Position numbers and translations under genes: made by a program. The notes under the pieces are model-generated. The model was not told the origin of the DNA. It was given only the letters and a program-made list of their open reading frames with translations, and ran no database searches. Below, one piece after another: positions 26,338-38,957 of a DNA stretch of 64,000 nt (the first letter of the stretch is position 1; the number at the start of each line of letters is the position of its first letter). The stretch is taken from contig NC_061462.1 of assembly GCF_022581195.2 (NCBI RefSeq), positions 3,596,001 through 3,660,000 on the forward strand, in the 5' to 3' direction. The stretch comes from Helicoverpa zea (lineage: Eukaryota > Arthropoda > Insecta > Lepidoptera > Noctuidae).

Positions 26338-26531
26338 CCGCGCTTTCACCCGTTTATCAAGGGTTTACTTTCCGCATATGGATAAAAAGTAGCCCATATA
26401 TTATTAAAATACATAAGCTATAGATAATACCAAGTTTCATCAAAATCCGACTAGTATATTTTCCATGTAAGAGTAACAAACATACGTACATCCTCAAAAA
26501 ACTTTCACATTTATAATATAAAGTAAGATTG
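26338..26531 (+). repeat. Lepidopteran interspersed repeat fragment
   Basis: TTTCACCCGTT, GGATAAAAAGTAGCCCATAT, TTTCATCAAAATCCG and a terminal AACTTTCACATTTATAATAT are family hallmarks in order. It is diverged. Confidence 0.55.
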
Positions 26532-26621
26532 TGGCACTGTTACAAATTCCTACACATCCTATTGAAATAGCAGTTCAAAAACATTCTCATTTTAAATCAA
26601 ACATATATATATATACTTCCC

Positions 26622-26760
26622 TGCCGATTTCGGCTATGGTGACTGCTTTCAGTTATCATTGAGAGAAGAACTAGGATGATCAGCTCTTCTATGCGCCCTT
26701 TGATGGCTGCAGTACCCTATTTTATGTGTAAACGCGCGCGAGCATTGGCTGCTCTTCGAA
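26622..26760 (-). mobile_element. Diverged SINE-like fragment
   Basis: TGCCGATTTCGGCTATGGTG resembles the 3' end of the tRNA-derived SINEs at 11945-12137 and 16156-16469 on the minus strand, followed by GAGAGAAGAACTAGGATGAT. Assignment is by the end motif only. Confidence 0.4.
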
Positions 26761-26996
26761 ATCAAACATAATAATGCTACAAATAGTGATCTCATCATTT
26801 GATTACTATCCCATTCATACGTTTGCTTACGCTCCAAAATGCCAAGAATCTCAACTTGGCAGGATCTCAAATCTGATTCGGGTCAGTGACTGGAAAGAGG
26901 TTTTCTTTCACAACTGTATTATGAGAGTATAATTTTAGCTAGGTTTTTAGTTTATATTGTCCCCCATTTTATTTTAAAAAGAGTATTATAACCAAC

Positions 26997-27259
26997 TTGC
27001 TTTTGCCCGCGACTTCGTTCGCGTGGAATAGTGACTTCCGGCAGATTTTTGGTTTGACCGATAAGTAGATGGTGCTATATGTCCGGAATAAATTATATTT
27101 TTTTGTAATAAAAATTATCCTATGTCCTTTCTCAAGTTCCAAACTATGTCTGTACCAAATTTCACACAAATCTAAAAATCTAGAAAGGAGAAAAGAAATA
27201 CAGACAGAAAGACTGGCAGACAGAGTTACTTTCGCATTTATAATATTAGTAGGGAGTTT
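26997..27259 (+). repeat. Lepidopteran interspersed repeat
   Basis: Begins TTGCCCGCGACTTCGTTCGC and ends TTTCGCATTTATAATATTAG, with CAAATTTCACACAAATC and an ACAGACAGAAAGACTGGCAG tract between. These are the usual ends of this widespread family. Confidence 0.7.
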
Positions 27260-29160
27260 ATTTAAACGAATGTATATAGATTACATAATTTCTTCGCACT
27301 TTGGAAGTCTGCGGTAGGAGAATTTTTTAAGCCTCTGGTTGTAAGCTTATCTATCACGTACGATATGTCTCATTGATGGATAGCCTTTGGAAACAGGAAA
27401 CAAAATGTATGGGAAAAAATTGCCTGTCTTATTAAATTGATTAGACGTCCTCTGTTTTGGCGAGCTAGTTTATTATTTTTATGGTTATTTATCCGTATAA
27501 AATATACTAAAACCAAACTTTACTAGATCTTGTCTACTACACAAAATAATACTTTGTTGTGCTCATAATTTACACAAAAGTGTTTTTATTCTTGCTAGAC
27601 TAGTCAACCTTACGGCCAATGATAGCAGCAAATAAACTATTTATTATACTCAGCCATAAAGTACATCCTTTGGAGCCCAATAGACATTGTAAAATAGACT
27701 TTAATGAAAGCAATAAGTATCAGACTAAATTGCTCTAAGCCCCAAGGTCAAATAAAGCGAAAAGAATCTTTGGCATTCAAAAATTGTAAATAGAGCAATT
27801 TATTTTAGTGGAACTTATTTTTGTCTATACATTTGTAGGCAAAATTTAAGAGTGTGCCTGAAATAACATAGTACAAAGATCCTATCGGAGAAGAAAATAT
27901 TTTCGGGTCTCTGGGAAAATGTGTTCATACGATTAGGCAGTTTAGTTCACACTGCCCAGACTTTTATATTATCTATCAAGATGTGACATCCAAAAAAAGG
28001 GAAATGAAAATGGTGTTAGATTTGAATCAGAATCGAACAATAAACTTGTATTTTTTTCCTCTGGCTCGTAGAAAAACCTCATATTTGCTAAAGGCGGTTT
28101 TATCCGATAGTTGCAAAACGCTTTTTCTAGGTACCCTCGAGTTCGTTGCAGCGTTTTCATTCAAGAGCACCTAGGTTAACTGCTAGTCTGAGAGCGAATA
28201 AAGTTCTTTATTTTACAAAATTTTAATGTTCACAATTGGAATCCTTTTTCCTGTAAAAAATATCCTTGTGGCAATTAATAGGGAAGATTTATGAATTTAA
28301 ATTTTTGACTTGACAAGATCAGAAAGTAAATAAAAGTTAAAATAATATCTATGTATGTAGGTATTACTTGCCTTAATAAAAACCCGATCTTACGTCTACA
28401 TAAATTTAATACAGAAAAAGGATTGAAATATGTAGCCGTGCGTTGGTGTAACTTGATCATGAAGTCTTGCAAGTTCTAGATTATTGCAGGCTTTATGTTT
28501 GCTTTGCTAGCCAACGCTTGCAGGATTCAATTTACTTCATAAAATTTAAATCGATTTAAAATAAAATTCTTAATTGACATTACGAAAAGATATTCTACTA
28601 TAATTACAAAAAAAAAAAATTGAAATTCAGTGTCTAAAAAAAAATAAAGAGAAGTTTTGTACAAAAAGGTCAGCTCATGAATAATAAGCTTTTATAATTT
28701 TTGGTCTGGGTTTATTGAAATTGTAGACAGACAGTAAAAGAAACGTATTAGTAGTCAAAACCGTTCTTTCTTTTCTCCATAATCATTACCATATTAAATG
28801 CAAGTACCAAAGCAATGCAATATATGTAATTTCTTCTCAACAAAAGCTTGAAAAGGTGAAACTACAGTCTCATAATTGCACCGGGTGTACAATTGCGACT
28901 CATTACATACATTGTTTGTTTTAAACATGAACTCTGTTTTTCTCGTCCATTTCTTCTACATGAGGATTAAACCAACCTTTATATATCGTACCAAACTTTA
29001 TTTCGTGTTAGAAAACAACAGTGTCACCTCGCTAAATTAATTACACAGACGCAGTGTTCTTTACTAAGTTTCTAAGAAGTTCAGACATCCCGAGTGTCTC
29101 GTTAAAGGTCTCTGACTGGTTAGGACGCTTTAATTAAACTTTATACCTAAGCAAAATTTT
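27260..29160. other. Gene-free AT-rich sequence
   Basis: Two short frames overlap on opposite strands at 27969-28174. No exon structure, RNA gene or repeat family recognised. Confidence 0.4.
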
Positions 29161-29162
29161 AG

Positions 29163-29260
29163 ATCGAAGTATTCACACTTCGATTTATAAAAGAACTGAT
29201 GACAGAAGCAATCAATCTTTCGCTGAAGACAATTTCATTCTTTCCAGACGTTCGGTAAGT
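29163..29260 (+). promoter_or_regulatory. Candidate core promoter with dyad, TATA box, initiator and splice donor
   Basis: An inverted repeat ATCGAAGT-ATTCAC-ACTTCGAT (29163-29184) abuts TATAAAAG (29186-29193). A TCAAT initiator-like site at 29212-29216 puts +1 about 28 bases after the TATA box. About 40 bases on, TTCG is followed by the strong donor GTAAGTAG at 29255. This would make a short noncoding first exon, possibly that of the ACE-like gene 11 kb downstream. All motifs are short, so chance is not excluded. Confidence 0.3.
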
Positions 29261-29911
29261 AGTTTAGGAATAGTCAGATGGATTTTATTCTCAAGTGTCA
29301 ATTTACTTGGCTGACTGACTCCATGTCCAAAAGTTTTATCCAGTTATGAGAATCATTTTTGAATTTTAGAATCATATTGCTTGTTCTTGGAAAACTTATT
29401 TGTAAGTAATTTGTCTTATTTTGACTGAGCTTTAGAGGCTTACTTGAAATCCATTAGTCAGAATCGGTCAAGGACTAATTGGTCCAGAATACATGTGATA
29501 GTCAATAAGATAAATGTGTTCTTTATGACATATCATGACAGAGCTGTCACATAGAAACTGTATGCTATAATTAGTAAAGTTCATACAATTGCGCACTATG
29601 ACAAGACAGTAACATCGGAACCATCTCAAACGAGTTTCGACTAAACCAAACACAATTATGAAGTAATACATAGTTTCCTTTGAATCCAACTCACAGTTAC
29701 TAATAGACTTGTAAACCAAGATAAGATCATCAATGTGTACAGTTAACTTTGTAACTCTGACACCACAGGTAACTTCCTAACTCATTAACGGGAATGACTG
29801 CCGACCGATAACTTGGTTCGAATTTACGTTCGCGCCGTCGAAACTTTGAAACTTACTTCTTTACGAATTCTGACGCTTGTTTGTGCAAGTTTATTCGTTT
29901 ACACGTATTTA

Positions 29912-30208
29912 TCGAGATACGATTACTTTGGCTTTTCTGGGCTTGTTGACTTGGTCTACTGGACAACGTATTGGACTTTTTATGAATGCGATTCGAGGGA
30001 TTACATTTGCTGTGTCATCAGTAAAGTTTTTTAGTGTGATAGTGTTTGCAACCAATGCTGTTTCTTCTTTATCTTGTAGAACTTTTTGTTCTTCTTCTTT
30101 GATATCTGTTTACTCCATTTCAGCTTAGTGTAATACTCTGGTGTCGTCAACGGTTAATTCCTCTCCACTATTATTTATTATTGTGAACCAGGAAAGCAGA
30201 GTCGTAAT
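29912..30208 (-). pseudogene. Possible decayed coding segment of unknown family
   Basis: On the minus strand one frame of 99 codons between stops is interrupted by only two TAA codons (30125-30127 and 30110-30112). The translated text looks protein-like: GEELTVDDTRVLH, then a K/E-rich start, NFTDDTANVIPRIAF and SPIRCPVDQVNKPRK, with basic and acidic residues unlike chance AT-rich translation. I do not recognise the family. The plus-strand frames of 73 and 83 codons over the same bases are hydrophobic and look like shadows of it. No splice sites were established. Confidence 0.3.
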
Positions 30209-30229
30209 TTATCCGACTTAGTAAGCGGA

Positions 30230-33200
30230 TTATGAATGCTTATTTTGTTTATTATGATGTCTTTATGTCATCCTCCTTTGTATTTACTTTCGTTAGTTCA
30301 TAAATATATTTAATTAGAGCTCTCATAATGAAATTAGTAAATAGCTTTGCCTGAACGGTTCGATGTTCATTAATTTTTAAGCAGTAATGTTTGTTATATC
30401 TTTCGAAACGTGAAATGCATTTGAAAACTAACACCAATAAGTTCGATTTTCAATGTAGTAATACCTAATAAATCAATACACTCACTAAATCTCTTCGAAC
30501 GTTGACAGCATTTCAAAAGCTCTCAGTACAGTGAAGTGACAAATAGCCAGAATTCGTGAGGCGCGGAACGTATCAAAATTATTGATGTAGGTACGCTTTG
30601 AATCGAAAGGACTTTTAGGCTGAAATTTAGACGGATCGCTAGGTTTTCGTATGAATTAGGTTAATTTGTCTGAGCATGAAGATTTAAGTGGTTTGCTTGA
30701 AATTTAGTGATTGAGTGATATCAATAAATAAAAAGTGTTGCTGTATAAAACATTAAATCAAGTCTTCTTTAAATTTCAATAAGCCCGCTTTTAATCGAGT
30801 TCGGTTGACAGTTGTTTTGAGTATCAAAATATATAGATAGGTACGAGGAAAATATTTTTCTCTAGCTAAGTAGCCGTTTTCAATATTTTAAGTTAAGATG
30901 TTTTTTTCCAACACTGTCATTCGATACAAATGGTAAAACAATTCTAATTTAAGAAGTTATACGTAGGAGGTTCAAACCCAAAAAGGCGTTCTATTTACGT
31001 AGTTGCGCAATTTGTTTCTTCGAATAAAAAGTAGAGGAAAACGTTGTGGAGAAAATGCTTTCCTAGAGCCAAAAATAAAGTGTGACTTGAAAGTTCAACC
31101 CGCAGTAATTTACTAGGTAAATGCAAATTTTAAGGACAACTGAAGTCGTTGCCGAATTTGTGTGGGATTTTGGGAATGTTTTTAGAAAATTTGCATTCAA
31201 AAAACTGCGGTATTCCGTGATATGCAAAGTTGCATTCGGATGTTTAAGTTATGTAATTTGTGCCAAACTGTATGTGGTTATTCATTTCGAAGAACTGTCT
31301 TAGACGGATAAATCAAACTTTGGCCACGATACTCATAAATTCTACCAAAAAGATGTTTATTCTAGAACAAAACCTCATTTTATTTCACATTTGACATTAA
31401 TGACCTTTAGAGAACCCCCTAAAACAAATTGTGTATACAGTATACAAATAATTTATACACTATCAACGCTACACCAACGGCCACTTATACCGCCCGGAAA
31501 GCCAGCAAAAAAGGCCATAAAACACTTTCAAAGCTTTAAATTTTTAGCTAGTTAAGTACCAAAGAGTTCCACAAACTAAAAGTTATGGATAGTATTTCAT
31601 ATTTAGTACCAGTGTCTAGCATACACATTATATGCAATCGCAAATGGAAATAGGTTCAGATCGAGCGAGCAACGGTATGCATATTTCATGACAGTAACCT
31701 ACTGCGAAGGATTGCGAGCGACTTATCAATATATGCATTTTCTCATACAAATTTGTGGCCGCGTTAGCGAAAATTATTGGTTTTTGAAATGGAATTTGTT
31801 GCGTTAGTCTAAGAAAACTTGGACGGATTTTAGTGTTAGATATTTTTATTAGGCAACACTTAAAACTTTTATTTATAGAACAACCTTCTTCTAAATTGGC
31901 GATTATTTTTGTAGAAAGATAAATAACAGGCTTCAAAACTAATGAATTTAAGACTCATTCCTAAAAATATCTTATAATTTTTTCATTGAGATTTAACGCA
32001 AAAAAAGTAGGATCGTATCGCTTCCAGTCAATGACCGAAGTTGTGCTCAAAATCTAGTTGAGAGTGCCATTGATTATAGCGAGATGTATACTAAACTCAG
32101 CTTATCACACACTATCTCATTAGCTTAATTACTCACACAAACTTATATCAAACAGCAGTCAAGCTACCAGCCTTTAACATTAGCCACTTTGATCTAACAA
32201 TACGAGGGCATCGTGTCTGCGTTTTGGCGCACTCAAAATACGTCTGTGGTCCCGAATGTACATTTAGAACGAGCGGTTGCGGGTTAGCTCGACAAACGCA
32301 TGGGCGGTCCCACTGACACGGCACGGCAAGTGCGAAGTAAATTTCAATTTGGACGACTTAACAGGTACTGTATATTGTGGCTTTGAAGTCTACATCTGGG
32401 ACTAAAGGTTTTGAATTTTGATTTTTGTAAATGACATCATATGTTTATACCCATATCACATACGTATGCTCAAATCAATAAAACAAATGACCGTTGTATG
32501 TACACTTGCCCAATCAATCTGTTATTAAGGGGTGTCTAATTTTCCTTGCATACCGGTGCCTGCGAAAGCATACACTATGTAGGTGTATGAAACAGTTATG
32601 TTTACCCGCGACTCTTCCTAGCTAAACGGTAAATGCATATCTCATTGCATATGACATGTGTCTACGCACCTACACTTCCATACTATCTCCCGAATTTTCT
32701 TAGTTGAGGTCAGTTCAATATTTGGCCTGGACTACATACCATTGCTTAATAATAATGCTGATAATAATCGTTTGTGAAATTAGATCATTTACTATCTAGT
32801 CTAGTACTTAGATTTTACTACGTTTGGCATTTGGCATCAAATGTCTCTCGAAATAAGTGTACCTATTTAAAGGAACGAAACACTTTTAGTAATGTTACTT
32901 GGGTACCAATGTTCAGTAGTTCTCGACACACTTGAGGAAAAATAAAAATAATAACTGTGTGTCTTTGTTCGTAATGTCCCTGATGGCTTTTACTGCTTCC
33001 ACGAGGCTAAACACATATGGCTTTTAGCTGAGAAACAAACGGTAATATGCAACCTTTTATGTAATCCGATATGTGTTATAATTACAATGTCGACGGTTGT
33101 GTTTGTGAAGATAATGCCTTATTTGGTGTTTGCTTTAGAAATGACATATAATTTCAATTTCGATTAGGGAAGGAAGCCTCATGGCTGTAAATGTGCTGCT

Positions 33201-33800
33201 GATGTTAATAGTAAAGTAACTGTTATTTAAATAGATGTCTGATGTAGCGGTCCTTTGATAGCTACCAATATATTTTTTGTAGTTTTATTTACTATAGAAT
33301 TCGTTGAAGGACTTTGAAACTTATTTAATCAAGTGGTTTTCTCCTGATTTGATCAACGGTTTGAGAAAACCTGTAACTAAATTCTCAAATATTGCACATA
33401 TCTAATATTGAAGCCCTTAAACAGCATAGTTCGAGAAAACAACAATAACTGCTCCCTCTAAGCCGAATATCCTTCAAAATTAAATTTACAGCGCCGATCG
33501 ACAGGCCATTATTACTCAAAGTTAACACTAAACCAGCCGTTTATATATAAACAATATATAGTAGTATGAACGTTCAATACATCGCTCTCAAAGGCAGTAA
33601 TTTAGTGCACGCTAAGGATCGTTTATCGTAGTCAATTTTGTATTGAGTTTGTAGTTCCAATTTCGTAACAAAATTTTGTCTGCTGTAAGCTTTGTTGTGA
33701 CAAAGCTAGTGGAGGAGGATTTCATAGTTTTTCAATTGTTTTTTGTTAACATGAGTTTTTCGGGATTAGGGATATTGGTATTTTGATACTGTTTTTTTTA
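30230..33800. other. Gene-free sequence with one GC-richer block
   Basis: At 32200-32345 base composition rises (GTGTCTGCGTTTTGGCGCAC, GCATGGGCGGTCCCACTGAC) in otherwise AT-rich sequence, followed by a weak donor ACAG/GTACTG at 32364-32371. It could be an upstream noncoding exon or promoter of the gene at 40 kb. Nothing else seen. Confidence 0.3.
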
Positions 33801-33805
33801 TGGGA

Positions 33806-33968
33806 AATGATCAAATGACCCCTCCTGTTGTAGGTGCAGCTTGAGGGAGAGTCAGACTCTTACTGACTTACAACCCACCATGTTCCTTCTTGAGCCCCTT
33901 ATGTATCAGGGCCGCGATAACTTTCGAACTATCCCGCAGCCCAGGTAGCTGCTACTTGGATTGAATTA
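33806..33968 (+). repeat. Interspersed repeat, TCAAATGACCCCTCC family
   Basis: TCAAATGACCCCTCCTGTTG, GAGTCAGACTCTTACTGAC, CCACCATGTTCCTTCTTGAG and CTATCCCGCAGCCCAGGTAG are in the order of a repeat I know from other lepidopteran sequence. A fragment in the opposite direction sits at 40628-40718. Confidence 0.6.
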
Positions 33969-35889
33969 TGTCGATGAAAATAATCATCCAAAATCTAAAA
34001 TTTTCACATTTATAAAATTGGTAGGATAACCCATTCCGAATATAATTGCGTAAGTAAAGGTTCAGAGGCCGATAGTACCATTAATTTGCATGCACCTATT
34101 GAGTTTGCTCACATACCAATCTGGTGGATATTGGTATTGTAATTTTATAGTTATCAGGTGTCTGTGATTGCCCAATTGAATTATCCAATATGTCCTTGTA
34201 CCTGCATAATAGGAACATGACGATAAGGTCAATAGCATTAGGGTATCTCGAATTGCTACACTTGTAAAAATTTACGAAAATAACTTATGTAAGTTGTAAA
34301 GAGTTTTAAGAAATTACCATATGTGACTTACAGAGGGTTTCTACTTTTTTAGTTCATTTATTTATATTTAGGGTGTATTTAGGGTTTCCAACAGCCTGTA
34401 CACATTACATGTATAGAAAAATATATAACAGGCAACAGGCTTACCCACTAGCCAATTACGGGACAACCAACTTCACAATCCATATTCCCAGACACACTTA
34501 ATTAATAAAGACTGGTAAGTTAATTACGAAATCTATACTTACGTGAGCAAGACTGATAATCGTAAGGCCGGCCGAGGGCTATTTTTGTATAGAATGTAGT
34601 ACATAATAGTTTGCAAACTTTTACATGGAAATATTTTAGAAGCTAAATTGCTCCGCTTCGGTGGACTGCCTCGAGGATATTAATCTTGTTATTTTTATCA
34701 CGTTAGTAGTGCCTAAGTAGTTTGTTGCACTATATTTTTTGCACAATATTTTGAGTGGTGATAAGACTAACAAGACAGTTAAGGGTAGGTAAAGTCTCAC
34801 ATTTAAGAAATGTAACAACAACAATGCAAGCTGATGACGCTAAGAAAATATGTTCTTATAAAGAGACATGGTATAACATCAATACCAAAAGCTTTAACCA
34901 CTAAGCCACCACGATGCGTTTTATTATAAATTTTTCGCAACTCTTTTTTTTTGTATGTTTTAAGCCCTGTGATAATAAAGAGATTTTTTTACTTAATTAA
35001 GATTATAAACGCCTTGATACACCACAAAGAAAACTATCGGAACAATTTCAAAACCCCACATTACATACTTAATTTTTTTTTTCCAAAAATTCGCAGCCGC
35101 TAACAAGCCATGCGCGGTGCATTAACAATGTCCTAGTTAACCCATCCGCGCGGAATGTGTGTAATGCTTGTAATGGTTTCCATTCTGAATCCATGTACTT
35201 ACATAAACGATTCTCTCATTTACTACCTGTTTTGTCAGCCACGAATTATGAAGGCTTTTTGTTTGTTAGTAGGAATTTGTGTCGTGATGTTTAAATTTTA
35301 GGCTCGTTGGACTAAAAAATATTTTGTGGTGCTGTAAGCATAGGTAATTAAATATAAATTCGTAGGCTTTTCTGCTTTATTAAATTATTGCAATTCATTC
35401 AAAAACCTTCTTATGCACCTTTTTTCCAATTACCTCACCATAAGAGTAAAATAATGAAAAATCACACTTATGCATTTTCTTGATAAACACTCCAACATCC
35501 TTACTATTTAACAGTAAACTGACAACACAACAAAATAATAAATGCACATTTACCTACACAAAAAAAGAAAATGGACATATCTCTAAAGACATGCATTAAA
35601 TGTAATGAAAAAGCTTATAAAGGGTTCATTGCGGGTTCACTGCACCCGTACTTTCTAGACGTGTTCCAGACAACAGCTTAAGGGACTGTAAAATGTGTGG
35701 AAAGCTGAGAACACAGTATATGCAAATTGTAAGTCTTGTAATCTCTTTACATTTGTTCAGTCCAAGTAATTGTGGAAAAGTCTCAAGGGAATTTTATATG
35801 AATATTTTTATGTTATTAATGGTAATTGGACAAGGGAAATTAGTGTAACATTATGTATATAAAGCAAGCTACAAGTAACTACTAAATCC
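33969..35889. other. Gene-free AT-rich sequence
   Basis: No gene or clear repeat seen. Confidence 0.4.
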
Positions 35890-36064
35890 TACTTATATTA
35901 TAAATGTGAAAGTTTGTGAGAATGTATGGATGTATGTTTGTTATTCAATCACGCAAAAACGGCTGGACCGATTTGATTGAAATTTGGTATGTAGATAGGT
36001 GATACCCTGGATTAACACATAGGCTACTTTTTATCAACACACCACGCGGGCGAAGCTAGTATAT
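35890..36064 (-). repeat. Lepidopteran interspersed repeat, minus strand
   Basis: TATATTATAAATGTGAAAGT, AAAACGGCTGGACCGATTTG, GAAATTTGGTATG, AGGCTACTTTTTATC and CGCGGGCGAAGCTAGTATAT mark the family in reverse orientation. Confidence 0.75.
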
Positions 36065-38500
36065 TAATACATCGGTGGAAATAGGTGTATCTGTACAGCG
36101 CTAACTTGTCAAAAAACTACTGTCATTTCAATACACAAAACTAATCCAAATCCGCTCAGCTTAATAAAACTTCAAAAGCATCGGTACAAAATATTCGCTC
36201 TAAATATTGAGTGCCACTAGTTAGAAACAAACCAATTTATTTTCCAATTTTCAATCACACTTCACACTTGAGCGCACGATTTTCAATCGCAAAAAATATC
36301 TAACTTTATCCTCTTAAATACGGAGTTTAGTCGTACACTAATGACTGTTTCCTCTTTCCCTAATAAGCCACAACAAAGCCGTGTTTAACCGACCATGAAG
36401 AAAGTAATTGAAGATCATACGTGATTGGAATACTCTGAAACTAAGGATCGGTTACGAAAGAATCTTACCAGTCTTCTAAGAACCCTTTGAAAAATTAATA
36501 GGGAGTTCGTTGAAGTATGCAAATTATGCAGCAAGGGATTAGGGGGAGATACTTCATATTAAATGAATAGAGGATTTTAATAATGCCCCTTAAAAAATAA
36601 TGTTCCTTTGGGGTTTTGCGATTTGTGTTGAAGAGTTTAATATAAGAGCGAATAATCATGGGTGGACTAATATTTATGGAGTTTAAAGTATATCAGAAAA
36701 TGCTGTGTGGTATAATTTGTTGGTTTATTAAGGCTTTTTAAAAATTCATAATTTATTAAAGAGTTCTGCTAGAAACCTTCTGAACTCAAAACAAAACGTA
36801 CATTATAAAGCTCTCAAGTCACACGAAACAGATGCCAAAACTTTTAACTCTATTAATCCATCGCGACTAAGTAAACCAAAACAGTACTTTTCATTAAAAG
36901 ATAATGCCAAGTCATCTGCATCAGCTGTTAGCGCATTTTCAAGCCAAAGTTTCGAAGTCATATCAGTATTCTCTAGGAGTCTAGCTAATGTCCCATCGTC
37001 AGAGATTGCGGTTGTTCAAAACTTTAAAGTATCTTATTTTTCGCCACTAACTTTAAATACGTGACAATATCAGTCTCTCAGACTGTAATACAATTGAAAC
37101 AATACCAAATAATGTCCTGTCTCCGGTATTTCTTTTTGTTATAGTCCTTTCTTATTCTGCTCCAATGCTCCTGTGACGTTAAACCTTATTGAGCACGTTT
37201 TCTGAAACCATGTAACTATTTCCGCCTGCCTATTATCTGAAATGCGGTCAAGTAAGACCTGGAACAAAAAACAATATCTAACTTTCGTCAAACGATATTG
37301 AGTTTTAAGGCTTTGTTTTAAAGTCGTAGTTTAAAAATGCTTGCATTCATTACGGTGGATTGTGACGCACATGAACAGTCGCATTGATAGGACGACCAGT
37401 TTCCGCACTCCGGTTGCGCTCAATTGAGCTGCCTTTCGTTGGAACTTGACGTGGCGTATAATACGCAAATTTCGTCCAAATAGGTCACACAACTTGACAC
37501 CGGTATCCAACCGGAACGAGCCAGCGAAATTGAGTTATTATATCCGGCATGTTTGTCAAAGAAAGTTAAGCGGCGTTTGGGTTAATGAAAAAGACACTGT
37601 TGGTGTTTTCCTAAACTAAGCGGACGACGTAAAACCGAATGAAGTCAGATAACTGAATTTGTCTGTATTACTTTTATCGCTTAAGCTCTAAAATTAACGA
37701 AAAATCAGGCATTAATTTCCGATGTGGCTAAAACCTTTAAATTAAAGTTAAATCATCGTATTTTCGTTTGTTACAAATCCGGGAATTTCATACTTGCTAA
37801 AAATCCAAATTGTAAAAGTTCACAAAGCTCGTCTTGTTTGCGAAGCCGTTAAATCGCTTTTTGTCTTCGTTTCATGTGAAACAAATGATTTAATTTCAGA
37901 ACCTCTAAAGCTCGCATTCTCTTGGGGATTTGCAGCAATAATTCAGGATGTAATTTGCATAAAAAATCTTTTGCATTTCCTCCTCTCACTTGATGTAGTT
38001 TTAATATCTCCTGTGAAAGAAGTTGAATGAAAGCAACAATCGCTTTATGAATGCCTGGTCTTTAATTTTCTTTTTATCATCGTGACCCTTTCAGACGAAT
38101 AAAGGATGAATGGCTCCAGTTCTAACGGTTGAATGTTAAAAAAACTTTAATTTTGTGGTACCCTCATTAATGCTCGTTTTTGGGGTGTTCCCTTATTGCT
38201 GAGATAATTGATACTGAGCTGGTTGTATAAACGAAATTCGGGTTTTGTAATAATGGCTTGAATCACTGATAGCCTTTGTGGTTTTCTGTGATTTTCTTGT
38301 TATCACCACTTTTGGAACTTGAAATGAATTCCCAGTTTTTTTTTTTTTTTATAAGGCTTGACTGGGTAAAATCCCGATATTTTAGTTCACGTATTTGTAG
38401 AAATTTTACCCATAATAGGTCGAACGTTTTCACCGAAGAAATTTCGTGCTAACGCGCGATCTTTGTAATAGTAGTCCAACGTGCTCAAGCGCTCAAATGC
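36065..38500. other. Gene-free sequence upstream of the GC-rich MITE
   Basis: A mildly GC-richer block at 37370-37560 has no recognised feature. A 78-codon plus-strand frame at 37794-38030 has no recognisable product. Confidence 0.4.
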
Positions 38501-38503
38501 TTA

Positions 38504-38954
38504 CGCGGTGTCCTGCGTGAGCGACGAACGCGACGCGACGCGACGCTGCGAACGCGACGAACGCGCTCAACTCAACGGCATACCCTACATGCGGCCTATG
38601 TGACAGTCTGCGGCGAGACGCGACGTAACGCGCACTTGTTTTGAGGGCGACCAGATGCGACACCACGAACTATTCAGAAGCGTTGATCGCCGCAGTGCGT
38701 GAATAAAGATTGTTGTGGAACAAAAAACATAAACATTATAGAAATCGTTTATTAGTACAAAGAACTTGAAAGAATGTTGCTGTCTGTACTTTAAATATGA
38801 ACTTTCAAGCAAAATTGTACTGTACTTCTCCATGATTTGAGAAGTAATTACCAAAATCACGTAGGACATTTGTCGCGTATAGCATCGCGTCGCATTACGT
38901 CGCGTCGTGTTGCGTCGCGTCGCGTCGCGTTCGTCGCTCACGCAGGACACCGCG
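38504..38954. mobile_element. GC-rich MITE, 451 bp, 43-bp terminal inverted repeats, TTA duplication
   Basis: CGCGGTGTCCTGCGTGAGCG starts the left end (arm 38504-38546) and the right end (38912-38954) is its exact reverse complement for 43 bases. TTA lies on both outer sides (38501-38503 and 38955-38957). A 3-bp TWA duplication is typical of PIF/Harbinger elements. The repeated CGACG units make a long frame on the minus strand that is not a gene. Confidence 0.85.
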
Positions 38955-38957
38955 TTA

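Noticed and set aside
29813..30128. Plus-strand hydrophobic frames of 73 and 83 codons
   Set aside because: They oppose the protein-like minus-strand frame at 29912-30208 and look like its shadow.
38585..38950. 121-codon minus-strand frame
   Set aside because: It is translated CGACG repeats and interior of the MITE at 38504-38954.
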